Assembly (NCBI GenBank): GCA_044426235.1 | Contig: JAWXUS010000034.1 | Span: 1 to 13,614 of the forward strand | DNA: 13,614 nt | Reading direction: 5' to 3' | Source of the DNA: JAGHEK01 sp044426235 | GTDB taxonomy: Bacteria > Bacillota > Clostridia > Peptostreptococcales > Peptostreptococcaceae | Shown: positions 13,117 to 13,614 of the stretch, one piece after another | Layout of the letters: each line of letters starts with the position of its first letter | Numbering within the stretch: the stretch's first letter is position 1 | Notes under the pieces: generated by a model | Databases searched by the model: none | What the model was told of the DNA's origin: nothing | Seen by the model: the letters and a program-made list of their open reading frames with translations, nothing else | Made by a program: the position numbers and the translations under genes

Positions 13117-13614
13117 ATGGATAAGAAAATAAAGCTATTTTTAGAACAGAAAAATAAAAAGAAGAACCAAAAAAATAAAAAAGCAATGAATAGTACTTTA
13201 GGAATATTTTTAGTATTTGCTTTAGTAATATCTTGTATGATAATTCCGGCTATTACAATGGAAGACTCGACCACGGGGACAACTATTGAAGTAACAACTA
13301 CTGCAGGAACTATAGTTCCAGACTCAACTGGGAATGTAAAAATAACTATAGGATCAGATATTCCAGATACCTCAAGTATTGAGGCGATAGTTAAAGTATC
13401 TCCATATAATCAAAATATTAAGTATTTAATAACTGCAAGTAATGGATATCAAAAAGGAAGTGGAGAAGCAGTTTATCACGAGGAAGTAGGAGGATATACA
13501 TTCCTTTCACTAAATGCAGGAGATACTATTGATTTAATAGGAATACCTGCACAGTACGAAAAAGAAGGATTAATAACAGATACAACAATTCAAGTTATAG
13601 GAATTGGAACAGAT
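13117..13614 (+). CDS. Exported surface-type protein, 5' part only
   Basis: The reading frame is open for 166 codons to the window edge, so the C-terminus is unseen. GGAGGGAGG lies 8-16 bases before the ATG. The N-terminus has about 25 mainly basic, hydrophilic residues (KNKKKNQKNKK), then a hydrophobic segment (about 28-46: LGIFLVFALVISCMIIPAI), then a Thr-rich polar chain (DSTTGTTIEVTTTAGT) and beta-rich sequence with many Gly, Thr and Ile and no cysteine. This is a signal peptide or anchor of an exported protein. It could be cleaved after about residue 45 by the adjacent signal peptidase. VISC40 resembles a lipobox, but the hydrophobic stretch continues past it. I recognise no domain. A long signal N-region and a partnered signal peptidase are typical of pilin-like or sortase-assembled surface proteins, which is inference. 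Confidence 0.75.
   Translation, partial: MDKKIKLFLEQKNKKKNQKNKKAMNSTLGIFLVFALVISCMIIPAITMEDSTTGTTIEVTTTAGTIVPDSTGNVKITIGSDIPDTSSIEAIVKVSPYNQNIKYLITASNGYQKGSGEAVYHEEVGGYTFLSLNAGDTIDLIGIPAQYEKEGLITDTTIQVIGIGTD

Noticed and set aside
13234..13239. VISC sequence in the last protein as a lipoprotein lipobox.
   Set aside because: The Cys is at residue 40 after a long polar N-terminus and the hydrophobic run continues beyond it, so a signal-peptidase-I-type signal or anchor fits better; the alternative is not excluded.

Overview
The window is AT-rich and uses clostridial-type genetics: strong AGGAGG-like ribosome binding sites, ATA/TTA/AGA codons, U-tailed intrinsic terminators, a PyrR-controlled leader, a PrsA-like foldase lipoprotein and a DUF2508 (YaaL-like) protein. 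Together these point to a low-GC Gram-positive bacterium of the class Clostridia. A Peptostreptococcaceae-like host is my guess, not something the sequence proves.

Layout from left to right. (1) Positions 56-386 carry four tRNA genes in a row (Pro-TGG, His-GTG, Cys-GCA, Arg-ACG), closed by a terminator. (2) Positions 492-1168 hold a two-gene unit: a DUF2508 protein and an unrecognised acidic protein that starts at TTG, followed by a terminator. (3) Positions 1258-2049 encode a nitroreductase-fold flavoprotein. (4) Positions 2062-7360 hold a short pyrimidine operon: promoter, PyrR-binding attenuator leader, pyrF, carA, carB and a terminator. The remaining de novo UMP genes are not here. (5) Positions 7443-10908 hold a foldase lipoprotein without its catalytic parvulin domain. 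A large secreted modular GH18 chitinase follows, with no terminator visible between them. (6) A strong bidirectional terminator lies at 10988-11022. Just before it is an orphan promoter-like sequence that could produce a very short RNA. (7) An isolated crotonase-family gene is on the minus strand at 11036-11872. (8) From 12106 to the right edge is an operon with a near-consensus promoter whose -10 element lies inside a perfect 22-bp palindrome. It encodes a small coiled-coil protein, a type I signal peptidase (overlapping it by ATGA) and the start of a surface or secreted protein that runs out of the window.

How it fits together: the pyr genes make carbamoyl phosphate and carry out the last step of UMP synthesis, with feedback through PyrR. 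The foldase-chitinase pair looks like an extracellular chitin-degradation unit with its own folding helper (inference). The right-hand operon looks like a cell-surface export module with a dedicated signal peptidase (inference). The most novel-looking items are that operon with its palindromic operator, the foldase that has lost its parvulin domain, and the possible tiny RNA at 10959-11024.
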